Below are positions 57,035 through 64,000 of a stretch of 64,000 nt of DNA, piece after piece; the first letter of the stretch is position 1, and every line of letters begins with the position of its first letter. Made by a program: the position numbers and the translations under genes. The notes under the pieces were generated by a model, which had not been told where the DNA came from, searched no databases, and saw only the letters and a program-made list of their open reading frames with translations. Origin of the DNA: Actinoallomurus soli. GTDB lineage: Bacteria > Actinomycetota > Actinomycetes > Streptosporangiales > Streptosporangiaceae. The stretch is from positions 186,001 through 250,000 of the forward strand of contig NZ_JAMXMV010000007.1 of NCBI RefSeq assembly GCF_024055715.1, in the 5' to 3' direction.

Positions 57035-58006
57035 GTGACTGAAATGTGGGAGAAGTCGGTCGAGCGTTTCACGGCATACCTACCGAAATCCGTGTCGACC
57101 TGGCTGGTGATCATCGATGCCGCCGCCCACGCACGCCTGGCGGCATCGCTGCTGCCCCGGCTCAGCGGCGATGTGCGGGTCCTCCGACTCGGCGAGGTGT
57201 CCGTCGACGAGGTACGGGCGGCGGCGGTCGAGTACGTCGACCAGGACCACGTCGGCCTCATCGCCTTCCACGCCCGGAACTATCCCGAGTACCAGGAGGC
57301 GCTGGTGCGCTTCGCCGACTGGCCGAGCCGCCGGGTGAAGCTGTGCCTCGAGGTCTGGGACGACAACTTCGCCGCGCTCTTCGCCGAGGAGCCACAGGAG
57401 GTGGCCCGCCGATGCGACGGGCTCCGCCGACGGCTGACCGGCGAACGCACGCTCACCTATCGGGCCGCCGACGACGCGACCGAACTGCTCTCCTTCGACT
57501 GCGCGCCGGACGACTGGGTCGCCTACAGCGGTCTGGAGGACTACGACTACCTCCTGCCGAGCGGGGAGGTCGCGTGCGTCCCGGAGAGCGCGAACGGCAC
57601 CCTGCCGGTCGAAGGGTGGATCATCGGGACCATCCCGTTCGGCCGGAAGTACGGCCGGATCCGCCCGGGCGATCTCACCGTCCACATCGCGAACGGCCGG
57701 GCGACCGGCGTCACCGGGCGCAACACCGAGCTCTGCCGGGATCTGGAGATGGCCTTCGACCGGCTGCCGGGCGTGCGTTCGATCGGCGAACTGGGGATCG
57801 GCCAGTCGAAGGCCGTCACCGAAGCGGCCAGATCACACCGGGCGGCGTTCACCTGGCACGAGCGCAACTACGGAGTGCACATCGGGTTCGGCGCCGAGCT
57901 GAGCGAGACCGCCGACCCCGACCAGCGGGCCACCGCTCACCACCTGGACATCGTCCTGTCCCGCGGGCGGCTGACCGGGCAGGCGGGACTGCTGCTGAGC
58001 TGGTGA
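57035..58006 (+). CDS. M29-type (aminopeptidase T-like) metallopeptidase homologue next to the small peptide gene
   Basis: The protein has 323 residues from a GTG at 57035 with GGAGG seven bases upstream. The C-terminal half has the M29 pattern: LPSGEVACVPE (Glu178), IGELGIGQ (Glu252), HERNYGVHIGFG (His282) and HHLDIVL (His303, Asp305). Together these correspond to the five dinuclear-metal ligands of the family. The N-terminal half (about 1-150) is shorter than in AmpS/AmpT (about 410 residues) and carries LIIDAAAHARL-like and ALVRFADWPSRRVKL segments. I infer a soluble two-metal peptidase or related hydrolase acting on the product of the adjacent peptide gene. General aminopeptidase activity is the alternative. 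Confidence 0.72.
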   Translation: MTEMWEKSVERFTAYLPKSVSTWLVIIDAAAHARLAASLLPRLSGDVRVLRLGEVSVDEVRAAAVEYVDQDHVGLIAFHARNYPEYQEALVRFADWPSRRVKLCLEVWDDNFAALFAEEPQEVARRCDGLRRRLTGERTLTYRAADDATELLSFDCAPDDWVAYSGLEDYDYLLPSGEVACVPESANGTLPVEGWIIGTIPFGRKYGRIRPGDLTVHIANGRATGVTGRNTELCRDLEMAFDRLPGVRSIGELGIGQSKAVTEAARSHRAAFTWHERNYGVHIGFGAELSETADPDQRATAHHLDIVLSRGRLTGQAGLLLSW

Positions 58007-58025
58007 CCGCAGCAAGACGGCCGGC

Positions 58026-58090
58026 CCGGGTGTGGCCGCACGAGACCGCGGACCGGGGCGTGACCGCACGAGACCGCGGACCCGGGTGTG
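58026..58090. repeat. About 28-bp tandem repeat after the M29-type gene
   Basis: Units ending CCGCACGAGACCGCGGACC occur at about 58026-58052 and 58053-58080, with a partial third from 58081. They fill the gap between the convergent M29-type and SpoIIE-type genes. No hairpin terminator is seen. Confidence 0.65.
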
Positions 58091-58096
58091 GCCGCC

Positions 58097-59260
58097 TCAG
58101 AGGCGTACGACGACGAGGGCCGTGTCGTCCGCCGCGCCGCCGGCCACGCCGAGGTCCGCGAGGAGCCGGTCGGCCAGTGACTCGGGATCCAGTCCACTGT
58201 GCCGGCCGACACTGTCGGCGAGGCGGCGCAGGCCGTCGTCGATGTCCTCGCCACGGCGCTCGATGAGTCCGTCGGTGTAGAGCACGAGGGTGGCACCCGA
58301 GGCGTAGTGCTGCTCGGCCTGCGGCCGCGGCTCGCCCGGCGTGCGCAGGCCGCGCGGCGGGTCGGTGGCCTGGTCGAGGAAGTCGACGGTGCCGTCGGGT
58401 TGGAGGAGGACCGGCGGCAGGTGACCGGCGCAGCTATAGGTGATCTTCTGTTCGGACCTGTCGATGACGGCCTGGACGGCCGTGCTCGCCAGCGCCCCCT
58501 CGACCGAGAGCGCGTACCGCCCGAGCGCCTGCAGGGCCGGGGCGGGTTCGGCGAGGGACTGGACGGCGGTGCTGAGCGCGCTGCGCAGCTGGCCCATGAC
58601 CCCGGCGGCCGACAGTCCGTGTCCGACGACGTCTCCGACGGCCACCGCGAGCCGCTTCTCGTCCAGCTCGATCAGCTCGTACCAGTCACCGCACACGTGC
58701 AGCGAGTCGACCGAGGGCAGGTAGCGCACGGCGACGTCGTCGCGCTGTTCGAGATCGATCGCCGGCAGCATCGCCTGTTGGAGGGTGAGCGCGACCCGCC
58801 GCTCGCGCGCGTACGCCCGCCTCAGCTCCTCATTGATCTCGTGGAGCTCCTTGGCGCGGGCGAACAGCTCGGCCTCCATGGCCTGGTACCGCTCGGGGTC
58901 CTCCTTGGCGCGATGGGTGACGAACGCGGTCACGTCCTCGGTGCGCACGACGAACAGCATCGCCTCGCCGTCCGAGCCGAGAACGGGACTGGTGATCGTG
59001 CTCCAGTACCGCTCCTCGAACTCCCCGGGGCGGCCCGCCACGGGGATGTCGTACTTCATCGGCCCCTGGATGTCCCGCTGCCGCGTGACCGCGGCGCGAC
59101 GCACGGACGTCTCCAGACTGCGCGAGCCCCGCAGCCCGGCATCATGTTCCGTGGGGAAGGCGTCGAACATGTACCGGCCGACGAGCTCCTCCCTCGTACG
59201 CCCGGTGGTGTCGGAGTAGCACTGATTCGCCTCGACGATCACCAGCTCGGGTGTCAGCAC
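58097..59260 (-). CDS. PAS-domain PP2C-type (SpoIIE) phosphatase
   Basis: From the GTG at 59260 the protein has 387 residues: a PAS domain (LVIVEANQCYSDTTGRTREE), a coiled-coil linker (about 125-165, ELFARAKELHEINEELRRAY) and a SpoIIE/PP2C domain. The phosphatase part has CGDWYELIELDEKRLAVAVG, DVVGHGLSAAGVMGQL and LVLYTDGLIERRGEDIDDG. It likely dephosphorylates an anti-sigma-factor antagonist in a stress pathway. The frame stays open upstream to about 59350 and encodes the expected PAS start (IDYEALFAATPSPCLVLTPE) with GGAGG in place. However, no standard start codon exists there, so the true N-terminus is uncertain. Confidence 0.85.
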   Translation of the reverse strand: MLTPELVIVEANQCYSDTTGRTREELVGRYMFDAFPTEHDAGLRGSRSLETSVRRAAVTRQRDIQGPMKYDIPVAGRPGEFEERYWSTITSPVLGSDGEAMLFVVRTEDVTAFVTHRAKEDPERYQAMEAELFARAKELHEINEELRRAYARERRVALTLQQAMLPAIDLEQRDDVAVRYLPSVDSLHVCGDWYELIELDEKRLAVAVGDVVGHGLSAAGVMGQLRSALSTAVQSLAEPAPALQALGRYALSVEGALASTAVQAVIDRSEQKITYSCAGHLPPVLLQPDGTVDFLDQATDPPRGLRTPGEPRPQAEQHYASGATLVLYTDGLIERRGEDIDDGLRRLADSVGRHSGLDPESLADRLLADLGVAGGAADDTALVVVRL

Positions 59261-59454
59261 CAGACACGGACTCGGAGTCGCCGCGAACAGCGCCTCGTAG
59301 TCGATATAGGCGTGAATCTTGGCAGCCGTGACACACCTCCGGGATGGGCGGGATTACCCAGAGTCTACGAGATCCATCCCCATGACCTGCGAAGATGTTC
59401 GTTCATCCGAGCTGCACCGACACCATGATCACTGGCCGTCACTGCTCTCTATGG

Positions 59455-59574
59455 TCAGCGCACGCCAGTGATCTCGCGGTCAGCCCCACTCGCCGACCCC
59501 ACGGCAGCGACTTCGACGCAGCTGGTGTTCTCCTCGCCGCTGTGCGTCGACTTCCGCCACTCGGCTCGGATCAG
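59455..59574 (-). pseudogene. Truncated DUF397 remnant
   Basis: Directly after the XRE gene, a frame from a CTG at 59574 (overlapping the XRE stop) reads IRAEWRKSTHSGEENTSC, then VEVAAVGS, and stops at 59455. WRKSTHSG and SCVEVA are the DUF397 signature. The normal second half (a W..F-containing region) is missing and no ATG/GTG start is present. DUF397 proteins pair with Scr1-type XRE regulators, so this is a decayed partner. Confidence 0.65.
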
Positions 59575-60401
59575 GCCCGGTCGATCCATGTCTGCCCCAT
59601 CGCTCCGACGATCATGCCGATCGATTCATCCGGCGACAATGCCGCCGCTCGCAAGCGATCGTAAGTCAAAGCGATCTCGGCGATCTCTTCCTTCCTGTCG
59701 ATCAGCCATCCCCCCTGACGGCCTTCCGCGAAGGCGACCGGCGACTGATCGACGAACTCGAAGATGGTGAACGGCCCGGTGGCCCCGGTCAGCTGCGCAG
59801 CGGCGAAGGGCAGCACTTGCAAGTTCACGAATGGCAGGCGGGCCAGGTCGACCAGCCGCCGGAGCTGGGCGAGGGTCATCTCGGCGTTGCCGATCGGCTG
59901 CTTCACAACCGTCTCGTGCAACACGACCCAGAGCAGCGGCGGGTCGGATCGGTCGAAGAGCGATTGCCGCCCGAGACGTCTCGCGACGCCGAGTCCGATG
60001 TCGTCGTCGCTGATCATCGGCCGGTTCGCGCGGATGACCGCCTGTGCATAGTCCTCGGTCTGGAAGAGGCCGGGGATGAGGCTGTTGGCCCAGATGCTGA
60101 TCTTGTTGGCCTGGGATTCGAGTTCGACGTAGTGCTCGAACCAGCGAGGGGCCGAGCGGACGAGCTCGGCGAGGCGGGTGAGCATGTCGGGCAGGGCGAA
60201 CAGCGTGTCCGCGCGTTCGGGGAAGCCGTCCGGTGGGTTGCGGCGGGCGGTCTCGACGCTGGCGACGGTGGACAGCGCCCAGCCGAGCTTGTGGGCGAGC
60301 TCGTCGAGGGTCCAGCCGTTCCGCTCGCGCAGGCGGCGCACCTCCGCGCCGAAGAACGCGCCGAGCGAGGAGAACGCGTCGAGCTTGCGGGGCGGGGGCA
60401 T
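59571..60401 (-). CDS. XRE-family regulator with DUF5753 (Scr1-type)
   Basis: The protein has 276 residues. The N-terminal HTH (EVRRLRERNGWTLDELAHKL, then GWALSTVASVETARR) is followed by the DUF5753 domain from about residue 85. It has FEHYVELESQANKISIWANS, LIPGLFQTEDYAQAVIRANR, LHETVVKQPIGNAEMTLAQL and NLQVLPFAAAQLTGATGPFT. This is the very common actinobacterial Scr1 type, thought to act with DUF397 proteins in toxin-antitoxin-like or developmental control (the WhiJ/BldB systems). It is divergent to an anti-sigma-like ATPase, the usual third member. Confidence 0.9.
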   Translation of the reverse strand: MPPPRKLDAFSSLGAFFGAEVRRLRERNGWTLDELAHKLGWALSTVASVETARRNPPDGFPERADTLFALPDMLTRLAELVRSAPRWFEHYVELESQANKISIWANSLIPGLFQTEDYAQAVIRANRPMISDDDIGLGVARRLGRQSLFDRSDPPLLWVVLHETVVKQPIGNAEMTLAQLRRLVDLARLPFVNLQVLPFAAAQLTGATGPFTIFEFVDQSPVAFAEGRQGGWLIDRKEEIAEIALTYDRLRAAALSPDESIGMIVGAMGQTWIDRA

Positions 60402-60495
60402 GGGGCACCTCGATCGTGTAACCGGAATCCTTCCGCAGCGTAATCATGTGGCGACAGTCTGTCCCGGTGAAATCAGCAACCCACGGGAGGAAGTC

Positions 60496-60936
60496 GTGAC
60501 ACGGTGTGCGCTACCGGGAGAGGTCAGCGGGGTGCTGCTGGCCGACGTACGGCTGGTCAACGCCCCGGAGTCGGCGTCGGCGGCGCGGCGGATCGTCAAG
60601 GCCGTCACCTGCGTCTGGGGTGCGGCGGCGGTCGCCGACCGCGCCGAGCTGCTCGTCTGCGAGCTGGTCGCCAACGCGACCAGGCACGCCCGTGACCGGC
60701 TCGGCACGAACCTGCGCCTGGTCGTCTCACGCGACGCCGAACGGCTGCGCATCGAGGTCCACGACGCCGATCCCGCGCTCCCCCGGATCCGGCACGGCGG
60801 GCTGCTGGAGGAGACCGGCCGGGGCCTCCTGCTCGCCGAGACGCTGGCCGACCGGCTCGGCTGGCAGGTGCTGGCGCGGGGCAAGGCCGTCTACGTCGAG
60901 CTGATCGCCTGGCCGCCGACGGCGGAAGCGCGCTGA
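60496..60936 (+). CDS. RsbW-like ATP-binding (HATPase_c_2) protein
   Basis: The 146-residue protein from a GTG at 60496 (GGGAGG upstream) holds the GHKL ATP-binding fold: LLVCELVANATRHARDRLG (N-box), IEVHDADPALPRI and GRGLLLAETLADRLGW (G-box). These small proteins resemble anti-sigma-factor kinases and occur beside Scr1-type XRE genes in many copies per genome. The target is unknown. Confidence 0.88.
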   Translation: MTRCALPGEVSGVLLADVRLVNAPESASAARRIVKAVTCVWGAAAVADRAELLVCELVANATRHARDRLGTNLRLVVSRDAERLRIEVHDADPALPRIRHGGLLEETGRGLLLAETLADRLGWQVLARGKAVYVELIAWPPTAEAR

Positions 60937-61050
60937 CGAGAGCCTTCTCAGACGCCTGTCAGGGGCTATCAGGCGGATGTGCGTGGGATGTCAGGGGTGC
61001 CGAGGACAGTGAAGGTCGTACGCACATGGACCTCACGGAAGAAGACCCCC

Positions 61051-62028
61051 ATGACTTACGCGATCCAGGCGGAGGGCCTGGTGAAGCGGTTCGGTGAGAC
61101 GGTCGCCCTGAACGGCGTGAGCCTCACGGCGCGCGCCGGCACCGTGCTCGGTGTGCTCGGCCCCAACGGGGCGGGCAAGACGACCGCCGTCCGCATCCTC
61201 GCCACCCTGCTGCGTCCCGACGAGGGCCGCGCGACCGTCGACGGCCACGACGTCGTACGGGAGGCCCATCAGGTCCGCCAGCTGATCGGGCTGACGGGAC
61301 AGTACGCGTCGGTCGACGAGATGCTGACCGGCACGGAGAACCTCGTCATGATCGGCCGGCTGCTCGGCCTGCCGCGGTCGGAGGCGAAGGCGCGCGCGGC
61401 CGAGCTGCTGGAGCGGTTCGAGCTGTGGGACGCCCGGGACCGCCCGGCCAAGACCTACTCCGGCGGCATGCGCCGCCGGCTCGACCTGGTCGCCAGCCTG
61501 GTCGGGCGGCCGTCGGTGCTGTTCCTCGACGAGCCGACCACCGGCCTGGACCCGCACGCGCGCGGCGGGCTGTGGGACACCGTCCGCGGGCTGGTCGACG
61601 ACGGCGTGACGGTGCTGCTGACCACGCAGTACCTGGAGGAGGCCGACCAACTGGCGGATGAGATCGCGGTGATCGACCGCGGCCAGGTGATCGCCAACGG
61701 CACCCCCGACGAGCTCAAGACGCAGGTCGGCGGGCAGGTGCTCCAGGTACGGCCGGTCGACGACCGGGACCGGGAGACGGTCGCCGGCCTGGTCAGCGTC
61801 GTGGTCGGCGACGGGATGCAGGTCGAGGGCGACCTGGTGACCGCGCCGGTGACCGACCCGGCCGTGCTGCCGACGATCGTCCGCCGCCTTGACGACGCGG
61901 GCGTGCAGGTGGCCGAGCTGTCGCTGCGCAAGTCGACCCTGGACGAGGTCTTCCTCGCCCTGACCGGCCACCGCGCCGAGCCGACCGACACCACCCCCGA
62001 ACTCGTCACCGAAGGGAGCCGGGCGTGA
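61051..62028 (+). CDS. DrrA-like ABC transporter ATP-binding protein
   Basis: The protein has 325 residues from the ATG at 61051. Walker A VLGPNGAGKTTAVRIL, signature KTYSGGMRRRLDLVASLV, Walker B VLFLDEPTTGLDPHAR and the H-loop TTQYLEEADQLADEIAVI are all present. A DrrA-type C-terminal domain of about 85 residues follows (SLRKSTLDEVFLALTGH). It powers the adjacent DrrB-like permease, exporting a drug, lipid or secondary metabolite. Its stop overlaps the permease GTG (GTGA). Confidence 0.92.
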   Translation: MTYAIQAEGLVKRFGETVALNGVSLTARAGTVLGVLGPNGAGKTTAVRILATLLRPDEGRATVDGHDVVREAHQVRQLIGLTGQYASVDEMLTGTENLVMIGRLLGLPRSEAKARAAELLERFELWDARDRPAKTYSGGMRRRLDLVASLVGRPSVLFLDEPTTGLDPHARGGLWDTVRGLVDDGVTVLLTTQYLEEADQLADEIAVIDRGQVIANGTPDELKTQVGGQVLQVRPVDDRDRETVAGLVSVVVGDGMQVEGDLVTAPVTDPAVLPTIVRRLDDAGVQVAELSLRKSTLDEVFLALTGHRAEPTDTTPELVTEGSRA

Positions 62029-62837
62029 CCGCCTCCACCGTCACCGCACCCCGAACACTGACCCGGCGCGTCAGCCCCACCGCGACCCTGCGGCACACCG
62101 CGACGCTGGCCTGGCGCAGCCTGGTCCAGATCAAGCACAACCCGATGGAGCTGATCGACCTCAGCATCCAGCCGATCATGTTCGTGCTGCTGTTCACGTA
62201 CGTCTTCGGCGGCCAGATGGCCGGTGGCCATCCGGTGCAGTACCTGCAGTTCGCGCTGCCCGGCATCATCGCGCAGAACGCCATGTTCGCCACCATGAAC
62301 ACCGGCTTCCTGCTGAACACCGACCTGACCAAGGGGGTGTTCGACCGGCTGCGCAGCCTGCCCATCGGGCGCATGTCTCCGCTGGCCGGCCGGATCGTCG
62401 CCGACACCGTCAAGCAGGCGTGGTCCATGGCGATCCTGATCGCCGTCGGCATGATCATCGGCTTCCGCGTGAAGACCGACGTCGTCCACCTGGGCCTGGC
62501 CTTCCTGCTGCTCCTGGTCTTCGCGCTGGCGTTCTCCTGGATCGCCGTACTGATCGGCGTCCTGGTGAGCGAGCCGGACAAGGTGATGATCTTCGGCTTC
62601 ACGACGGTCTTCCCGCTCAGCTTCACGAGCAGCGCGTTCGCGCGCGTCGACACGATGCCGGGCTGGCTGCAGGCCTGGGTGAAGGTCAACCCCGTGACGC
62701 ACCTCGCCGACGCCACCCGCGGTCTCATCAACGGCGGCGCCGTCGCCTCCCCGGTCCTGTGGTCCCTGGCGTGGGCCGCGGCCATCGCGGTCGTCTTCGC
62801 CCCCCCCGCGGTACGCGCCCTGCGCCGCCGGGTGTGA
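62025..62837 (+). CDS. DrrB-like ABC-2 type permease
   Basis: The 270-residue protein with six membrane helices starts at a GTG overlapping the ATPase stop. ABC-2 features include IDLSIQPIMFVLLFTYVFGG, QNAMFATMNTGFLLNTDL, KGVFDRLRSLPIGRMSPLAG and FPLSFTSSAFARVDTMPGWL. It forms the membrane channel of the DrrAB-type exporter. No biosynthetic genes adjoin it, so the substrate is unknown. A 15-bp hairpin follows. Confidence 0.92.
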   Translation: MTASTVTAPRTLTRRVSPTATLRHTATLAWRSLVQIKHNPMELIDLSIQPIMFVLLFTYVFGGQMAGGHPVQYLQFALPGIIAQNAMFATMNTGFLLNTDLTKGVFDRLRSLPIGRMSPLAGRIVADTVKQAWSMAILIAVGMIIGFRVKTDVVHLGLAFLLLLVFALAFSWIAVLIGVLVSEPDKVMIFGFTTVFPLSFTSSAFARVDTMPGWLQAWVKVNPVTHLADATRGLINGGAVASPVLWSLAWAAAIAVVFAPPAVRALRRRV

Positions 62838-62850
62838 GGGCCGCACCCAC

Positions 62851-62886
62851 CGCGTACGGGCCCGCCTCCCTGCGGGCCCGTACGCG
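62851..62886. terminator. Bidirectional terminator hairpin
   Basis: Perfect 15-base arms (CGCGTACGGGCCCGC at 62851-62865, complement at 62872-62886) surround a 6-base loop, between the convergent DrrB-like and serine hydrolase genes. Confidence 0.88.
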
Positions 62887-62922
62887 CGCCCGTACGGGCG
62901 AACGGGTACGAGAGCGAGAAGG

Positions 62923-64000
62923 TCAGGTCGTGCAGAATTCGGCGTTGAGTGCTTGGCGGAGACCGGCGTCGACGGCCTGGTCGTTCGTTGCGTGCAGGGC
63001 GTTCGCGGTGACGGTGAGGTGGCGTTGCCGAGTGTGGAAGCTGTAGGTGACGTATCCGGGGATGTGTCCCATGTGACCCCAGACGGCCCCGCAGGGAAGC
63101 GTGAGCTTGACGAGTCCGAGACCGTAGTCCAGGCCCGGTCCGGGCACGGTGCGCTGCATCTGGTTCAGCAGTGAGACGGGGAAGAGCCGGCCTTGCAGGA
63201 GCAGGGTGAAGAACCGGTTGAGGTCGGCCGCGGTGGAGACGATGGCGCCGGCCGCCCAGGCGTTGGAGGGGTTGAAGCGGGTGATGTCCTCGGGGTGGCC
63301 GCGTTCGTCGGTGGTGTAGCCGCGTGGGTGGGTGCCGCCGATGGCCGGGTTGGTGATGGGGAGCCAGGTGTCGGACAGGCGGTGAGGGATGGAGATGCGT
63401 CGCCGGAGGGCGTACCCGAGGGGTTGTCCGGTGATTTTCTCGGCGAGCAGGCCCAGGGCGATGTAGCCGGTGTTGGAGTAGTGCCAGGGACCGCCTGGCC
63501 GTGAGGTGGGGGGCATGCTCGTGCCGAGGTCGATGAGTTGCCGCGGAGTGTAGGTGGTGCGGGCCAGGCGCCGGAATCCTTCGGGGGTGTCGTCGAAGGA
63601 GGCGCTGTAGTCGGCCAGGCCGCTGGTGTGGTCGAGGAGCATCCGTACGGTGATCTGTCCGCCGCGGGGCAGTAGGCCCGGAAGGTAGCGGTCGATCGGC
63701 TCATCAAGGCCGAGCTTTCTTTCGCCGATCAGTTGCAGGATGAGCGTCGCGGTGAAGGTCTTGGTGACGCTGCCGATGCGCCAGCGCCCCGTGGCCGGCA
63801 TCGGTGTGCGGGTCCGCAGGTCGCCGACGCCACTGGCGCCCGCCCAGCGGCCGTCCTCATCACTGGCCTCGGCGAGCGCGCCGGGGGCGCCGGCGGCGAC
63901 GATCTGGTTCAGTGCCGCCTGGATGGCGGTCCTGCGGGTGGCCGGGGTGGCCTGGACAGGTGTGGGTGCCGATACCGGTAGCAGTGCCGCGAAGAGGACG
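62923..64000 (-). CDS. Secreted serine hydrolase (beta-lactamase/D-Ala-D-Ala carboxypeptidase family), 5' end cut by the window
   Basis: The frame runs from the right window edge to 62923, about 359 codons, and lacks only the beginning of the signal peptide (LFAALLPVSAPTPVQA remains). Penicillin-binding motifs are present: GSVTKTFTATL (SxxK), HYSNTGY (YxN) and WGHMGHIPGY (HxG). RMLLDHTSGLADYSASFDDT is typical of class C-like serine hydrolases and Streptomyces R61-type DD-peptidases. It probably acts on cell-wall peptides or small esters outside the cell. It stands alone, convergent to the DrrB-like gene. Confidence 0.9.
   Translation of the reverse strand, partial: VLFAALLPVSAPTPVQATPATRRTAIQAALNQIVAAGAPGALAEASDEDGRWAGASGVGDLRTRTPMPATGRWRIGSVTKTFTATLILQLIGERKLGLDEPIDRYLPGLLPRGGQITVRMLLDHTSGLADYSASFDDTPEGFRRLARTTYTPRQLIDLGTSMPPTSRPGGPWHYSNTGYIALGLLAEKITGQPLGYALRRRISIPHRLSDTWLPITNPAIGGTHPRGYTTDERGHPEDITRFNPSNAWAAGAIVSTAADLNRFFTLLLQGRLFPVSLLNQMQRTVPGPGLDYGLGLVKLTLPCGAVWGHMGHIPGYVTYSFHTRQRHLTVTANALHATNDQAVDAGLRQALNAEFCTT

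Noticed and set aside
1-64000. tRNA or rRNA genes
   Set aside because: No cloverleaf with a T-loop GGTTCGAATCC-type element and no rRNA-like conserved block was found by eye on either strand.

Overview
The window is high-GC DNA of the streptomycete, streptosporangial or thermomonosporal type. Most genes start with ATG or GTG after GGAGG-like sites, and many neighbours overlap by 1 to 4 bases. It carries genes known mainly from Actinobacteria: the division protein SepH, DUF3159, DUF3710, DUF4193 and DUF4235 proteins, paired TrkA-type K+ regulators, a Scr1-type XRE/ATPase/DUF397 locus and an actinobacterial ferrochelatase. I lean towards a filamentous actinomycete near Streptosporangiales/Thermomonosporaceae, but no rRNA is present to settle this.

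Layout. (a) 1-3.0 kb: a hydantoinase B / DUF4387 / AtuA catabolic operon facing a GntR regulator, with an 18-bp palindrome between them. (b) 3.1-9.7 kb: the conserved actinobacterial locus with a PaaI thioesterase, TrmA-like RNA methyltransferase, KimA-like K+ permease, two TrkA proteins, DUF3159 and an OB-fold protein. (c) 9.7-28.4 kb: an 18.8-kb accessory block. It holds a second KimA-like permease, kdpE, two tandem kdpD genes, kdpCBAF plus a 27-codon membrane peptide, a LysR/YeiH pair, a sugar-acid dehydratase, a VOC protein, and a truncated Uma2 gene joined to a wrecked TnpB. (d) 28.5-31.4 kb: the conserved locus resumes with DUF3710 and dut, then an AI-2E-type permease. (e) 31.6-34.7 kb: a coupled cluster of an unknown protein, MauE, a redoxin, a Tat-exported Cys-rich protein, and a membrane protein that appears to be split by a TGA. 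(f) 34.7-52.3 kb: valS, DUF4235, a helical protein, DUF4193, two membrane Ser/Thr kinases (one fused to a solute-binding domain), a two-component system, inositol monophosphatase, ferrochelatase, a lytic transglycosylase, a sugar-lactone oxidase and sepH. (g) 52.3-64 kb: an accessory end with a frameshifted IS110 transposase, a SUKH protein and tandem repeats. It continues with a TetR/SnoaL pair with twin operators, a short peptide gene coupled to an M29-type metallopeptidase, a PAS/SpoIIE phosphatase, a Scr1-type regulator set, a DrrAB exporter and a serine hydrolase cut by the window edge.

How it works together. Potassium and turgor control dominate the first half. The kdp operon and the adjacent KimA-like gene carry the same unusual 50-bp array of four CGTTAGG-like boxes with identical spacing, which suggests a shared KdpE-type regulon. 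The two best candidates for undescribed biology are the small-peptide/M29-peptidase pair at 56.8-58.0 kb, with a 13-bp hairpin between the two genes, and the MauE/redoxin/Tat Cys-rich cluster at 31.6-34.7 kb, which lacks any methylamine dehydrogenase heavy chain.
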